The position numbers and the translations under genes are program-made. A DNA stretch of 64,000 bases from Clostridium sp. JN-9. Lineage in GTDB: Bacteria; Bacillota; Clostridia; Clostridiales; Clostridiaceae. The stretch is taken from assembly GCF_004103695.1 (NCBI RefSeq), contig NZ_CP035280.1, positions 2,108,001 to 2,172,000 of the forward strand, in the 5' to 3' direction. Under the pieces are notes generated by a model that saw only the letters and a program-made list of their open reading frames with translations, made no database searches and was not told where the DNA came from. Positions 29,195-38,995 of the stretch are shown here, piece after piece (the stretch's first letter is position 1; each line of letters opens with the position of its first letter).

Positions 29195-30925
29195 ATGGAT
29201 AAAAAATACATGGACAAATATAATTACTGGAAAACAAATAAGTTTTTTAGTGAAGAAACCAGGGAAGAGTTAAAATCTATAGAAAATGATGAGAAGGAAA
29301 TAGAGGATAGGTTTTACAAAGAACTTGAATTTGGCACAGCTGGTTTAAGAGGAAAGATTGGTGCCGGCACAAACAGAATGAACACATATATAATCTCAAG
29401 AGCAGCCAATGGTCTTGCAGAATATATTGAAAGTAAAGGTAAAAGCTATACAGAAAGAGGCGTTGCTATAGCTTATGACTGCAGGCATTTTTCTAAAGAA
29501 TTTGCTATGACATCAGCATTGGTGTTAGCTGCCCATAATATTAAGGTTTATTTGTTTGAAAGCTTAAGGCCAACCCCTGTATTATCATTTACAGTAAGAC
29601 ATTTGAACACTGCTGCAGGAATTGTTGTAACAGCAAGTCATAATCCTAAAATCTATAATGGATTTAAGGTATATTGGGAGGATGGTGCTCAAATACTCCA
29701 GGAAACAGCTGATTCCATTACAGAGAACATACTTAAGGTTAAAGATTTTCAGGATATTAAAATTATGGACGAAAAGGAAGCTTTCAAAAAAGGCTTAATA
29801 ACATACATTGGCAGTGAAATTGATGATAAATATGTTGAAAAGGTAAAATCTTTAAGTTTAAGGGATAATATCGACAAAAAAATAAATATAGTATATACAC
29901 CTTTAAACGGTACAGGTAATATACTTGTCAGGAGAGTATTAAAGGAACGTGGTTTTACAAATATAAATGTAGTGCCTGAGCAGGAACATCCAGATGCTGA
30001 TTTTACCACAGTACCATATCCAAATCCTGAAGATTCAAGAGCATTTGAATATGCAGAAAAGCTTGGACATAAAATTAATGCAGAGCTTCTTTTTGCAACA
30101 GATCCTGACTGCGACAGACTGGCTATTATGGTTAGAAATAATGATGGAAAGTACATAGCTTTTAACGGAAATCAAACTGGAGCTATTTTAGTAAAATATA
30201 TTATTGAATCCATGAATGAACTTAATATACTTCCTTCAAATGGTGCCATTGTTAAATCAATAGTTACAGGAGATCTTGGAAAGGCCATAGCTTCTAAATA
30301 TGGAGTTAAGACCTTTGAAACATTAACAGGATTTAAAAATATCTGCGGCAAAGAAGATGACTTTGAGAGAACTGGTGAAAATCAATTTATCTTTGGATAT
30401 GAAGAAAGTATAGGATATGTTGCTGGAACTTTCGTTAGGGACAAAGATGCTGTTATTTCCTCAATGCTGCTTTGTGAAGCTGCTGCATACTATAAAAAAC
30501 TTGGTAAAAACTTAAATGAAGTTTTAGAGGATATATATAAAGAGTATGGATATTACAAAGAAAATCTCATTTCTCTTGTTTTAGAGGGAATAGAGGGAAG
30601 TAACAGAATAAAAAGAATGATGGAAGGTTACAGAAAAGATTTCCCTTATGAAATAAATGGAGTAAAACTTAAACAATATATTGATTATAAATACAGTAAG
30701 ATTACAGATATAAAATCAGGTAATGTGAGCAAATGCGATATTCCTGTTTCCAATGTATTGAAATTTATTCTTGAGGATGGTTCCTGGTATGCTGTTAGGC
30801 CATCAGGTACTGAACCAAAAATCAAACTTTACATGTATTCCATTGGAAAAAATTCATCAGAAGCTGAAGAAAAACTATCTGTAATGAAGGATATTATCCT
30901 TGGCAAACTTCAATCAATTAAATAA
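29195..30925 (+). CDS. Alpha-phosphohexomutase (phosphoglucomutase/phosphomannomutase)
   Basis: Interconverts hexose 1- and 6-phosphates (576 aa, the long PgcA-type). The phosphoserine loop is VTASHNPKIYNGFK, the metal loop ATDPDCDRLAIM, the sugar loop FGYEESIGY and the phosphate loop RPSGTEPKIKLYM, all intact. It is transcribed alone, ending in a strong bidirectional terminator. It could feed cell-wall sugar and storage polysaccharide pathways. It is specific for alpha-phosphates and so cannot use the beta-glucose 1-phosphate made by the GH65 enzyme at 34901. ATG after AAAGGAGG. Confidence 0.93.
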   Translation: MDKKYMDKYNYWKTNKFFSEETREELKSIENDEKEIEDRFYKELEFGTAGLRGKIGAGTNRMNTYIISRAANGLAEYIESKGKSYTERGVAIAYDCRHFSKEFAMTSALVLAAHNIKVYLFESLRPTPVLSFTVRHLNTAAGIVVTASHNPKIYNGFKVYWEDGAQILQETADSITENILKVKDFQDIKIMDEKEAFKKGLITYIGSEIDDKYVEKVKSLSLRDNIDKKINIVYTPLNGTGNILVRRVLKERGFTNINVVPEQEHPDADFTTVPYPNPEDSRAFEYAEKLGHKINAELLFATDPDCDRLAIMVRNNDGKYIAFNGNQTGAILVKYIIESMNELNILPSNGAIVKSIVTGDLGKAIASKYGVKTFETLTGFKNICGKEDDFERTGENQFIFGYEESIGYVAGTFVRDKDAVISSMLLCEAAAYYKKLGKNLNEVLEDIYKEYGYYKENLISLVLEGIEGSNRIKRMMEGYRKDFPYEINGVKLKQYIDYKYSKITDIKSGNVSKCDIPVSNVLKFILEDGSWYAVRPSGTEPKIKLYMYSIGKNSSEAEEKLSVMKDIILGKLQSIK

Positions 30926-30931
30926 TATTAT

Positions 30932-30966
30932 TAATAACAAGGGCGGCAAAGCCGCCTTTGTTATTA
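30932..30966. terminator. Bidirectional terminator
   Basis: AATAACAAGGGCGGC and GCCGCCTTTGTTATT are a perfect 15-bp inverted repeat with loop AAA. It serves the phosphohexomutase gene and the opposing GGDEF-EAL gene. Confidence 0.9.
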
Positions 30967-30978
30967 AATCTTTATTCT

Positions 30979-32841
30979 TTAGATTAAATTTTCCTGTTTA
31001 CAATAACTTTTTGCAAGGTTTTCAATTTCAACTGCAGGTAAAGGTTTACCTAAATAAAAGCCCTGAATGCAGTCAACGTCTGCATTAACTAAATAATCGT
31101 ACTGAAAAGTATTTTCAACTCCTTCAGCAAGGGCTTCAATATCAAGCTTATGAACTAATGAAATTATACATTTTGTAAAGTCATTATTTTGACTAGACTT
31201 ATTAATTTCATCAATAAATGACTTATCAATTTTCAATAAATCCAGGGGAAGTTTTTTCAAATAGCTTAGGGAGGAATATCCTGTTCCGAAATCGTCAAGG
31301 GCTATTTTAATTCCATATTTTTTCAATTCAGTTAGTAGATTTAATGTATAATCAAAGTCATCAATAAGCATATTTTCTGTTACTTCCAGCTCTAAATTTT
31401 CAGGTCTTATACCAGAATTTTTTACTGCTTTTAATACCATATCATAAAAGTTGGACTGTTTAAGCTGAAGAGGTGAAATATTAACAGCTATTGTTAAATT
31501 GCTCATATAGGTATCATTAATTTTTCTGGCAAAGCAGCAGGCCGTATTTAAGATCCACTCTCCAATGGATGTAATCAATCCAGTTTCCTCGGCTGTAGAA
31601 ATAAACTCCAATGGATTTAAAAATCCCAGCTTTGGATTATTCCACCTTATTAGAGCTTCAAAACCTCTGAGTTTCTTTGTTTTTGCATAAAATTGGGGCT
31701 GATAATATAAGATAAGTTCATTATTAGCTATGGCTTTTCTAAGCATTAATTCTATGTTTAACTTTTTCAGAAGTTTATTTTTCATTTCAATATTATAAAA
31801 TTGATATCTGTTTTTCCCCAGTTCCTTAGCCCTATACATGGCCGTATCTGCACATCTTATTAAATCCTCCACAGAACCTCCATCAGAGGGGAACACGGAA
31901 ATGCCAATGCTTGCAGTCATGTTTAAAGCACTGCTTCCAATATAAAAAGCATCGTTAAATGTTCCTAGAATTCTATCTATCACTAATACAGCTTCATTTA
32001 AATCATCAGCATTTTTTAATATAATTACAAATTTATCACCGCTTACTCTTGATATAAAGTCGCTTTTTCTAATACTTAATTTAAGTCTTTCAGCACATTG
32101 TCTTAATAAATCATCTCCAAATACATGTCCAAGAGTGTCATTAATTCTTTTAAAATCATCTATATCAAGAAATAAAACTAATATCCTTTTAGTATTTCCT
32201 TTTGAATTTTCAATTTCATTTTTAAGCTGCCTGTAAAAGTATAACTTATTTGGCAGTTCAGTTAAATCATCATAGTAAGCCATATGTCTTATTATCTCTT
32301 CATTATTCCTTTTATCAGTTATGTCATGATTTGTTCCTGTAATGCCTATAACCTTTTTTCTCACATCAAATATGGGAGAAATAGTTACTTCAAAAACAGT
32401 ATCTTTTCCATATTTATTTTCCGTGTAAATAGTTTTTCCAGTGGTTACAACTTTATTTAATACTTCTTCCCATTTGCTGATATGTTCCTTATTAGAAGTT
32501 AAATCACTAAACTTTTTTCCTACAATCTGCTTTATGGGCATATTCATATATTGTGAAAATCTCCTGTTTACAGCAGTAAAAACTCCGCTGATGTCACAGC
32601 TGTATATTATATCCTTTGAGTTATCCACAAGTGTTTTAAAACGCTCCTCACTAAGCTGAAGTAATTCATTGCTGGTTGATATTTCATCCAGCTGCTGTCT
32701 GAGCTTCTCCTCTGAAGCTGTAAGTTCCTTATATAGTTCACTTAATTCTTCATTATTATCTCTAAGCTTTTTTTTGGCTAAGAATATTTCTGTAAATGCT
32801 GCTTTTATTAACTTTATTTTTTCTTTTATTTCTTCAATCAT
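30979..32841 (-). CDS. PAS-GGDEF-EAL protein, probable c-di-GMP phosphodiesterase
   Basis: Soluble 620-aa protein with an N-terminal coiled coil (about residues 1-65), a PAS sensor (about 65-190, including FKTLVDNSKDIIYSCDISGV), GGDEF (about 190-360) and EAL (about 365-615) domains. The cyclase motif is altered to SGDKF, while EAL residues are intact ([39 protein letters not shown]). Net activity is therefore probably c-di-GMP breakdown governed by the PAS domain. I start at ATG 32841 (GGAGAT upstream), seven codons inside the open frame. Confidence 0.9.
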   Translation of the reverse strand: MIEEIKEKIKLIKAAFTEIFLAKKKLRDNNEELSELYKELTASEEKLRQQLDEISTSNELLQLSEERFKTLVDNSKDIIYSCDISGVFTAVNRRFSQYMNMPIKQIVGKKFSDLTSNKEHISKWEEVLNKVVTTGKTIYTENKYGKDTVFEVTISPIFDVRKKVIGITGTNHDITDKRNNEEIIRHMAYYDDLTELPNKLYFYRQLKNEIENSKGNTKRILVLFLDIDDFKRINDTLGHVFGDDLLRQCAERLKLSIRKSDFISRVSGDKFVIILKNADDLNEAVLVIDRILGTFNDAFYIGSSALNMTASIGISVFPSDGGSVEDLIRCADTAMYRAKELGKNRYQFYNIEMKNKLLKKLNIELMLRKAIANNELILYYQPQFYAKTKKLRGFEALIRWNNPKLGFLNPLEFISTAEETGLITSIGEWILNTACCFARKINDTYMSNLTIAVNISPLQLKQSNFYDMVLKAVKNSGIRPENLELEVTENMLIDDFDYTLNLLTELKKYGIKIALDDFGTGYSSLSYLKKLPLDLLKIDKSFIDEINKSSQNNDFTKCIISLVHKLDIEALAEGVENTFQYDYLVNADVDCIQGFYLGKPLPAVEIENLAKSYCKQENLI

Positions 32842-32973
32842 AAGATATCTCCAATTTCGCACAATTATAAATAGTTACAATTAATTTCAGACACTTATTA
32901 TTGTTCGACAAACATAACTAAACTCCTTTATAATATTACAATTTTAACCTAAAATAATTTATATATGAAAATA

Positions 32974-33010
32974 AAAAAGATTAAATAACCAAACTTATTT
33001 AATCTTTGAA
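32974..33010 (-). terminator. Terminator after degV-type gene
   Basis: Minus-strand AAAGATTAAATAA pairs with TTATTTAATCTTT (loop GTTTGG) and is followed by TTTTATTTT, nine bases after the gene's stop codon. Confidence 0.8.
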
Positions 33011-33018
33011 TCTTTTTA

Positions 33019-33888
33019 TTATTCCCTGGAGTTTCCCAAAAAGAATAATGCCACTGTACCAGGTCCAGAGTGAGATCCTATTACAGGGCCTACATTATTT
33101 ATTATTACGTTTTTAACTAAAATCTTTTCTAATATAAAATTTTTAAGGAATTCAGCATCTTCAAAGCAATCTCCATGACTAATGAATATTTTCTGTTTTT
33201 CCGGATTAACTGCTCTTTCAAAGAGCATATTTGCAAGAGCCTTTAAAGATCTTTTTCTTCCAGATACCTTGCTTTGAGGTGTTAATTTTCCTTCGTTGCT
33301 AACATTTAATATGGGTTTTATGTTAAACAAAGTCCCAATTTGAGCAGCACCTTGAGAAATCCTGCCCCCTCTTGTTAGAAATTTTAAGTCATCCACTGTA
33401 AACCAGTGGTTTACCTTTAGCTTATTATGTTCCACCCAGTTTATTACTTCTTCCTTTGAGCATCCTTCCTTAAGCATATTATATGCTTTATATACAATAA
33501 GTCCCTGGCCTAAAGATGCGCTCCTTGTATCAATGACACTAATATCAGCATCCCTGTATTCTTCTAAAACAATATTTCTTGCCATAGTTGCACTGCTGAC
33601 ACAACCGCTAAGTGCTGACGAAAACCCTAAATATATAACTGAATTTCCTAGCGATACTGCTTCTTTAAATGCATCTGCAAAAGTCTGAACATTAATTTGG
33701 GAAGTTGTTGTTATTTCACCTTCCCTTAGAGCAGAATAAAAATCTTTATATTTAATGGTCTTTCCAAAGTCATCTTTATATTCCTTATTTTTAAAATGAA
33801 CTGTTAAACTTAATATCTTAATATTGCTGTTTTCAACAAATTCCAAAGGAAGATCACTGCAGGAATCTGTTATTAGTACTGTATTCAT
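33019..33888 (-). CDS. DegV-family fatty-acid-binding protein
   Basis: Fatty-acid-binding protein of the DegV/FakB type (289 aa). The N-terminal motif VLITDSCSDLPLEF, TTSQINVQTF and the RGGRISQGAAQIG loop, which holds the carboxylate, are all visible. FakB proteins present fatty acids to the kinase FakA, whose N-terminal domain is related to DhaL; here DhaL is the PTS type, so a FakA is expected elsewhere. ATG at 33888 (GGAAGGAG upstream) is preferred over a start 14 codons earlier. It is transcribed alone. Confidence 0.9.
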   Translation of the reverse strand: MNTVLITDSCSDLPLEFVENSNIKILSLTVHFKNKEYKDDFGKTIKYKDFYSALREGEITTTSQINVQTFADAFKEAVSLGNSVIYLGFSSALSGCVSSATMARNIVLEEYRDADISVIDTRSASLGQGLIVYKAYNMLKEGCSKEEVINWVEHNKLKVNHWFTVDDLKFLTRGGRISQGAAQIGTLFNIKPILNVSNEGKLTPQSKVSGRKRSLKALANMLFERAVNPEKQKIFISHGDCFEDAEFLKNFILEKILVKNVIINNVGPVIGSHSGPGTVALFFLGNSRE

Positions 33889-34026
33889 ATTATATAATAC
33901 TCCTTCCTTAACTCTTTTATTATTATGCACTTAAAATAAAAAAGTTATAATATAGATTATATACATATTTTAAAAATATGTATATAACCATTTAGGAATA
34001 GTACTAATATTTATTAAACATATTTA

Positions 34027-34662
34027 TTAAAATGACAATGCAGCTTCCTTTGCCTCAGCTATTGCCTTATTCTTTATTTCTTCGGCTTTATCAGGCATTG
34101 CACTCATGCCCTCAGCAATAATAGACTGCTTGTCTGTTATCCCTATAAAACTTAAAACAGTATTAATGTACTTATCTCCCATTTCTAAATCAGCAATAGC
34201 TTTATTGGTATATATTCCGCCTCTTGCCTGAATATGAATAGCTTTCTTATTGTTTAAAAGTCCAATAGAACCAGTTTCTGTGTATCTAAATGTTTTATTT
34301 GCTATGCATATATTATCCAAATAAGCTTTCATCATTGGTGGTACAGTGAAGTTCCAAAGTGGTGTAACAAATATATATTTGTCAGCAGCCATAAATTGTT
34401 CCAGTAAATTATTCATAGCTGATATTTTTTTCTGTTCTTCCTGTGTCAAATCCCCAAAGCTCATGCCTTTACCAAACTTTCCCCATGCATTTAGCACATC
34501 TCCATCAATTAATGGTACATAGATTTTATATAAATCTAACATAGTTATCTCATCCTGAGGGTTCTTCTTCCTATATATTTCTAAAAAGTTCTCTCCAACA
34601 GTTAAACTAAATGAATCTTCTGTACTTTTAGGATTTGCAGTAATATACAATACTTTTGACAC
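34027..34662 (-). CDS. azoR: FMN-dependent NADH-azoreductase
   Basis: Flavodoxin-fold NADH:quinone/azo reductase of 211 aa. The flavin-phosphate loop (LYITANPKSTEDSFSLTVG), the central TPLWNFTVPPMMKAYLD and the ARGGIY motif mark the AzoR family. It probably detoxifies quinones or nitro compounds in the cytoplasm. Start is a GTG at 34662 with AAGGGG nine or ten bases before it. It is a single-gene unit with upstream and downstream intergenic spaces of about 100-240 bases. Confidence 0.9.
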   Translation of the reverse strand: MSKVLYITANPKSTEDSFSLTVGENFLEIYRKKNPQDEITMLDLYKIYVPLIDGDVLNAWGKFGKGMSFGDLTQEEQKKISAMNNLLEQFMAADKYIFVTPLWNFTVPPMMKAYLDNICIANKTFRYTETGSIGLLNNKKAIHIQARGGIYTNKAIADLEMGDKYINTVLSFIGITDKQSIIAEGMSAMPDKAEEIKNKAIAEAKEAALSF

Positions 34663-34848
34663 TTTAACATTCCCCTTTTCATTTTTGTTATTTTCTTAAG
34701 ACTTAAATATTACTTTTACATTGTAATTTAATTATACAAAGTAATACCCTTATTTATGCATACCCTATAACTTTATATAAGTATATTATAATAAGTTATT
34801 TGCAATGTCAATAATAAAACTTAAAATTATTTATAGTATTTATATAGA

Positions 34849-34887
34849 CAAAAGGCTGCCACACTAATTATTCAGCGCAGCAGCCTA
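34849..34887 (-). terminator. Terminator after the GH65 phosphorylase operon
   Basis: Minus-strand AGGCTGC and GCAGCCT pair across a 20-base loop and are followed by TTTTGTCT. It lies 14 bases after the last gene of the sugar operon. The loop is long, so strength is uncertain. Confidence 0.55.
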
Positions 34888-34900
34888 TTATTAATTAATA

Positions 34901-37186
34901 TCAAATTTTCTCACATATGATGCTGTCATTTGCTATGGAATGCATCTTGTCATTAACCTTAAGATTAATAGGAACTTTCGTCCTCACCTGTATTTTTGTT
35001 TCACTTTTTCCCATGGTAACTTTTACCTTAGCACCCTTATATAAAAATTTAAATTGAAGTTTATTCCACTGTACAGGGAGTTTTGGATTTAAAGCAATGT
35101 AGTTTTCTTTTATTCTAAGCCCTGCAAAGCCAAATACTATGGCCATCCATGTGCCTCCCATATTTGCAGTGTGGATGCCATCCTTTGTATTTCCATTGGT
35201 ATCATCAAGATCAAGCCTTGCTGTCTTAATAAAATATTTATAAGCCTTATCATAGTAATTCAGCTTTGAGGCCATAATACTATACACGGCATAAGAAAGA
35301 GAAGAATCATGAGTTGTGATTTTTTCATAATAATCATAAGAATTCTTCATTGTTTCATAGTTTGTTTCATTTTCCACTAAAAAATGTGCAAGCACCGTAT
35401 CAGGCTGTTTAAGTACCTGATATCTGTATATTGTAAGCGGGTGATAGTGTAAAAGCAGAGGATAATTATCCTTTGGAGTATGCTGAAAATCCCAAATGGC
35501 CTTTGATAAAAAGGTATCATCCTGGGCATTTATCTTAAGATTGCTGTCATAAGGCAGATACATGCTTTGTGCAGCTTTCTGAAACCCTGTGATTTCATCC
35601 TGTGAAAGATTTATTTTGCTGCATAAGCTGCTCAAAAAGCTGCTGTCTTTTTCCTCAAGCATATTATATATTTTCACTGCCCACTGAAGATTATATTTTG
35701 CCAGCACATTAGTATAATAGTTGTTGTTAACTAAAGTTGTATATTCGTTAGGGCCTGTAACACTATCTATTTTAAATAGTCCATTATCATAATGCCCTAT
35801 TTCAATCCATATTCTTGCAGTTTCAAAAATAACCTCTGCACCAAATTCCTTAATAAAATCCATGTCACCTGTTACCAGATAATATTGAATGTAAGAGTAT
35901 GCAATGTCGCCATTTATATGATATTGAGCTGTACCAGCAGGGAAATAAGAGGAACATTCTTCCCCATTTATAGTCCTCCATGCATAGGCTGCCCCTTTCT
36001 TATGTCCCAGCTCCCTGGCTCTTTTTCTTGCAGAGTCCAAAATTGTATATCTGTACCTAAGAAGCTTTTTTGCAATTTGAGGACTGCACAGAGTTAGAAA
36101 TGGCAGAATATAAATCTCACTGTCCCAAAAATAGTGACCTTCATAACCTTCTCCGCTTAACCCCTTGGCAGAAATATTGCTTACAGAGTCTTTACCTGCA
36201 GACTGCAGAATTTCATACATATTATATCTTAATCCCTGCTTTAAAGCCAGATCGCCTTCATTATCTATGTCTGCAGTACTCCAAAACCTCTTTAAATAAT
36301 TTTGCTGGCTCTTTAAAATTTCATTAAAACTCAGAGTGCAGATTTTATTAATAAGTGTGTATCCTTTTTTTGCAGGATCTTTGCATCGTCTTGAGTCTGT
36401 ATATATGTTATATTTGTTGAATTCAATTATTTTATTGCCTGGCTTTACTTTAAACACTGCCATAACTGACTTTTCATGCCTTTCATAGGATACATTGAAT
36501 TCTCCGCTGCACATATGTTTCGTATTAACAGCCACACTTTGTTTTGAGCTTTTTGTTTCTGATAATACCTGAATTACATCATTCTGTACAGAGGTTGATT
36601 TTACGTCTAATATATTTTCATTACCTGATGATACTCGCATATCCATCTTATCTACATAATTTTTAACATCACCGTTTATTCTGGATTTAATAATAATATC
36701 ATCATCAAAATTAACCTTTTCAATTTGGTAGTTAATTGCAAAAAGTTCTAAATATTTAAATGAAGCAACTCTTGTTATTTTTAATTTAATTTCTTTACCA
36801 TCTGGGAATACATAATCGACTTCTCTTCTATAATATCCTTCTTTCATATTTACATATCTGTTAAAGCTTTTTACTGTGCCTTTAAACATGGAAAACTTTT
36901 GATTATTGATTATTAAATCAATATCCTGGCTATCTGTAACATTAACTATTTTCTGCATTGTTTCAGGATACCCATAAGCTTTTTCACCGTAGGAAACAGA
37001 TGCTGTTTCATAAAAGGCGTTAATATAACTTCCCCTTATTGTAGGCATATTATCAGCATATCCTTCTTCAAAGTTTCCTCTTATACCTATGTAACCATTA
37101 GCTACATTAAATATACTTTCACTTTTTAACAAATCTTTTTCATTTAAGCTATTATCACTTACTATCCAATCATCTTTCATTTTCAT
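34901..37186 (-). CDS. GH65 family disaccharide phosphorylase
   Basis: Cytoplasmic inverting phosphorylase for an alpha-linked glucose disaccharide (maltose, trehalose, kojibiose or nigerose type), yielding beta-glucose 1-phosphate. The 761-aa length and layout are standard: N-terminal super-sandwich, a central (alpha/alpha)6 barrel and C-terminal jelly-roll. The catalytic acid is the Glu in VTGPNEYTT; GYEGHYFWDSEIY and phosphate-binding HTANMGGTW are intact. It is the last gene of an operon with an ABC importer. No beta-phosphoglucomutase lies beside it, so the product must be handled by one elsewhere. The exact substrate cannot be told by eye. Confidence 0.9.
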   Translation of the reverse strand: MKMKDDWIVSDNSLNEKDLLKSESIFNVANGYIGIRGNFEEGYADNMPTIRGSYINAFYETASVSYGEKAYGYPETMQKIVNVTDSQDIDLIINNQKFSMFKGTVKSFNRYVNMKEGYYRREVDYVFPDGKEIKLKITRVASFKYLELFAINYQIEKVNFDDDIIIKSRINGDVKNYVDKMDMRVSSGNENILDVKSTSVQNDVIQVLSETKSSKQSVAVNTKHMCSGEFNVSYERHEKSVMAVFKVKPGNKIIEFNKYNIYTDSRRCKDPAKKGYTLINKICTLSFNEILKSQQNYLKRFWSTADIDNEGDLALKQGLRYNMYEILQSAGKDSVSNISAKGLSGEGYEGHYFWDSEIYILPFLTLCSPQIAKKLLRYRYTILDSARKRARELGHKKGAAYAWRTINGEECSSYFPAGTAQYHINGDIAYSYIQYYLVTGDMDFIKEFGAEVIFETARIWIEIGHYDNGLFKIDSVTGPNEYTTLVNNNYYTNVLAKYNLQWAVKIYNMLEEKDSSFLSSLCSKINLSQDEITGFQKAAQSMYLPYDSNLKINAQDDTFLSKAIWDFQHTPKDNYPLLLHYHPLTIYRYQVLKQPDTVLAHFLVENETNYETMKNSYDYYEKITTHDSSLSYAVYSIMASKLNYYDKAYKYFIKTARLDLDDTNGNTKDGIHTANMGGTWMAIVFGFAGLRIKENYIALNPKLPVQWNKLQFKFLYKGAKVKVTMGKSETKIQVRTKVPINLKVNDKMHSIANDSIICEKI

Positions 37187-37204
37187 TGAGCCCCTTTTCC
37201 ACTG

Positions 37205-38053
37205 CTATTGTTTAACTGCGCCATCCATTACACCTTTAATAATGTATTTCTGTGAGAATATATAGAATATAATTATAGGTATAATAGTAAGCACAAGACC
37301 TGCCATTGCTAAGTTCCATTGGATTGTAAATTGTCCAAAGAAGTAAAATGTTGAAAGAGGAATTGTCCTATGTTCAGGACTTCTAAGTACAAGTGAAGGA
37401 AGCAGATAGTCATTCCAGGTCCAGATTACATTTAATATGGCAACTGTCACTGTAATTGGTTTAAGTGTTGGAAATACTATTTTCCAAAAAACCTGAAACT
37501 TATTACATCCATCTATCATAGCTGCTTCTTCAAGGGATATAGGTATGCTCTTTATAAATCCATGATATAAGAACACAGATAAGCTGGTACCGAAACCTAC
37601 ATACATAAAAATAAGTCCATAGTAGGAATCTATCATACTAAACCCGATGGATTTAATTTCCCAGTTACTCATATACTGCATAAGCGGTATCATAACAGCT
37701 TGGAATGGAATCAGCATTGTTGCTATTAACAGATAATATATAAAATTTGAGACCCTTGATTTATTTCTGACTAATACCCAGGCAGTCATGGAAGAAAATA
37801 CAACAATCAAAATAATACTGAAAACAGATATAATAAGTGAATTGAAGAATGCCTTCCCAAAATTCATTCTCTCCATAGCAGTGGCATAATAAGAAAAGTC
37901 AAATGGCTTAGGTAATCCCATGGTATCCGTAAATATTTGTGCTCTACCTTTAAAGGAATTGATAACCATAATGTATATAGGAAATAAAGTAAAAACTGCA
38001 ATAATCCATCCTAATATTGTTAGTGCAGTTGATTTTTTTGTTTTCCCTTTCAT
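37205..38053 (-). CDS. Sugar ABC transporter permease (MalG type)
   Basis: Six-TM inner permease of the carbohydrate ABC family CUT1 (282 aa). The EAA loop is visible (SLEEAAMIDGCNKFQVFWKIVFP), which docks on the ATPase. The stop of the preceding permease gene overlaps its start, so they are translationally coupled. No ATPase gene is in this operon; a shared MsmX-type ATPase encoded elsewhere is the usual answer in Gram-positives. Together with the permease and binding-protein genes it should import the GH65 substrate. ATG after AAAGGAGG. Confidence 0.93.
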   Translation of the reverse strand: MKGKTKKSTALTILGWIIAVFTLFPIYIMVINSFKGRAQIFTDTMGLPKPFDFSYYATAMERMNFGKAFFNSLIISVFSIILIVVFSSMTAWVLVRNKSRVSNFIYYLLIATMLIPFQAVMIPLMQYMSNWEIKSIGFSMIDSYYGLIFMYVGFGTSLSVFLYHGFIKSIPISLEEAAMIDGCNKFQVFWKIVFPTLKPITVTVAILNVIWTWNDYLLPSLVLRSPEHRTIPLSTFYFFGQFTIQWNLAMAGLVLTIIPIIIFYIFSQKYIIKGVMDGAVKQ

Positions 38054-38931
38054 TACATTTCAACCTCCTTTTTTGAAGTAAAGTATACCTGTAGTAAAGT
38101 AATTACCATAATCACCAGGAAGAACACAATAGCTTTTGCCTGAGCTACAGCATATTTATTATAACCAAATGCTGTTTGGAATATATTCATTGTTATTAAT
38201 TCTGTACTTCCAAAAGGTCCTCCATTAGTTAAAGATAAGTTGGTATCATATTGCTTAAATGAATTTGAAAGAGTTATAAATATGCTTACTGTAAATGCAG
38301 GTGAAATTAAAGGAAGAGTAATCTTTGTAAATTTAGTCCATGCATTTGCGCCATCTATTTCAGCAGCTTCCAAAACATCGTCAGGGATACTTTCAATTGA
38401 AGCTATATATATTATCATTACATATCCAGCCATCTGCCACACTCCGACTACAACTAAAGCCCAGAATGCTGCAGTTGGATTATCAAGCCAGTTAAAAAAC
38501 ACCTTTGAATTGTGAATTGCTGTGCCTAACTCAGTAAAAAACCTAGTGAATACAAATTTCCATATAAATCCTAAAATTAATCCTCCTATTAAGTTGGGCA
38601 TAAAAAATACTCCCCTTAACAGATTTCTTGTTTTAATTTTTGAAGTTACAAGTAAAGCAAGAGCTAAGCCAACTACATTTACAAGTATTACCATAATTAC
38701 TGTATACTTTGTAGTAAGCCAAAATGATGATACAAATTTTGCATCATTAAATGCTGCTCTATAATTTTTTAAGCCTATAAAGGAAGATCCTTTAAAAGCA
38801 AATCCATCCCAATTTGTAAATGAATAAATAATGCCCATAATAAATGGAATAATAACTACATTTACAAATGCAAACAGCGAAGGTATGACAAATAAAGCTG
38901 TAGTTATTTTGCCTTTAATTCCTTTATTCAT
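38053..38931 (-). CDS. Sugar ABC transporter permease (MalF type)
   Basis: Permease partner of the CUT1 importer, 292 aa. Six or seven helices and the EAA loop (DDVLEAAEIDGANAWTKFTK) are visible. It is co-transcribed with the neighbouring MalG-type permease, and lies after the binding-protein gene, from which it is separated by a 65-base gap containing a hairpin. ATG after TTGGAGG. Confidence 0.93.
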   Translation of the reverse strand: MNKGIKGKITTALFVIPSLFAFVNVVIIPFIMGIIYSFTNWDGFAFKGSSFIGLKNYRAAFNDAKFVSSFWLTTKYTVIMVILVNVVGLALALLVTSKIKTRNLLRGVFFMPNLIGGLILGFIWKFVFTRFFTELGTAIHNSKVFFNWLDNPTAAFWALVVVGVWQMAGYVMIIYIASIESIPDDVLEAAEIDGANAWTKFTKITLPLISPAFTVSIFITLSNSFKQYDTNLSLTNGGPFGSTELITMNIFQTAFGYNKYAVAQAKAIVFFLVIMVITLLQVYFTSKKEVEM

Positions 38932-38951
38932 TTTAACTCCTCCAATTTTTA

Positions 38952-38990
38952 TTAATTTAAAAGCCTCATTTGAGAGGCTTTTAATTTAAA
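38952..38990 (-). terminator. Intercistronic hairpin after the binding-protein gene
   Basis: TTAAAAGCCTC and GAGGCTTTTAA (loop of about six) pair just after the stop of the sugar-binding protein and before the permease genes. Such attenuating hairpins let the binding protein be made in excess over the permeases. Confidence 0.75.
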
Positions 38991-38995
38991 TTATT

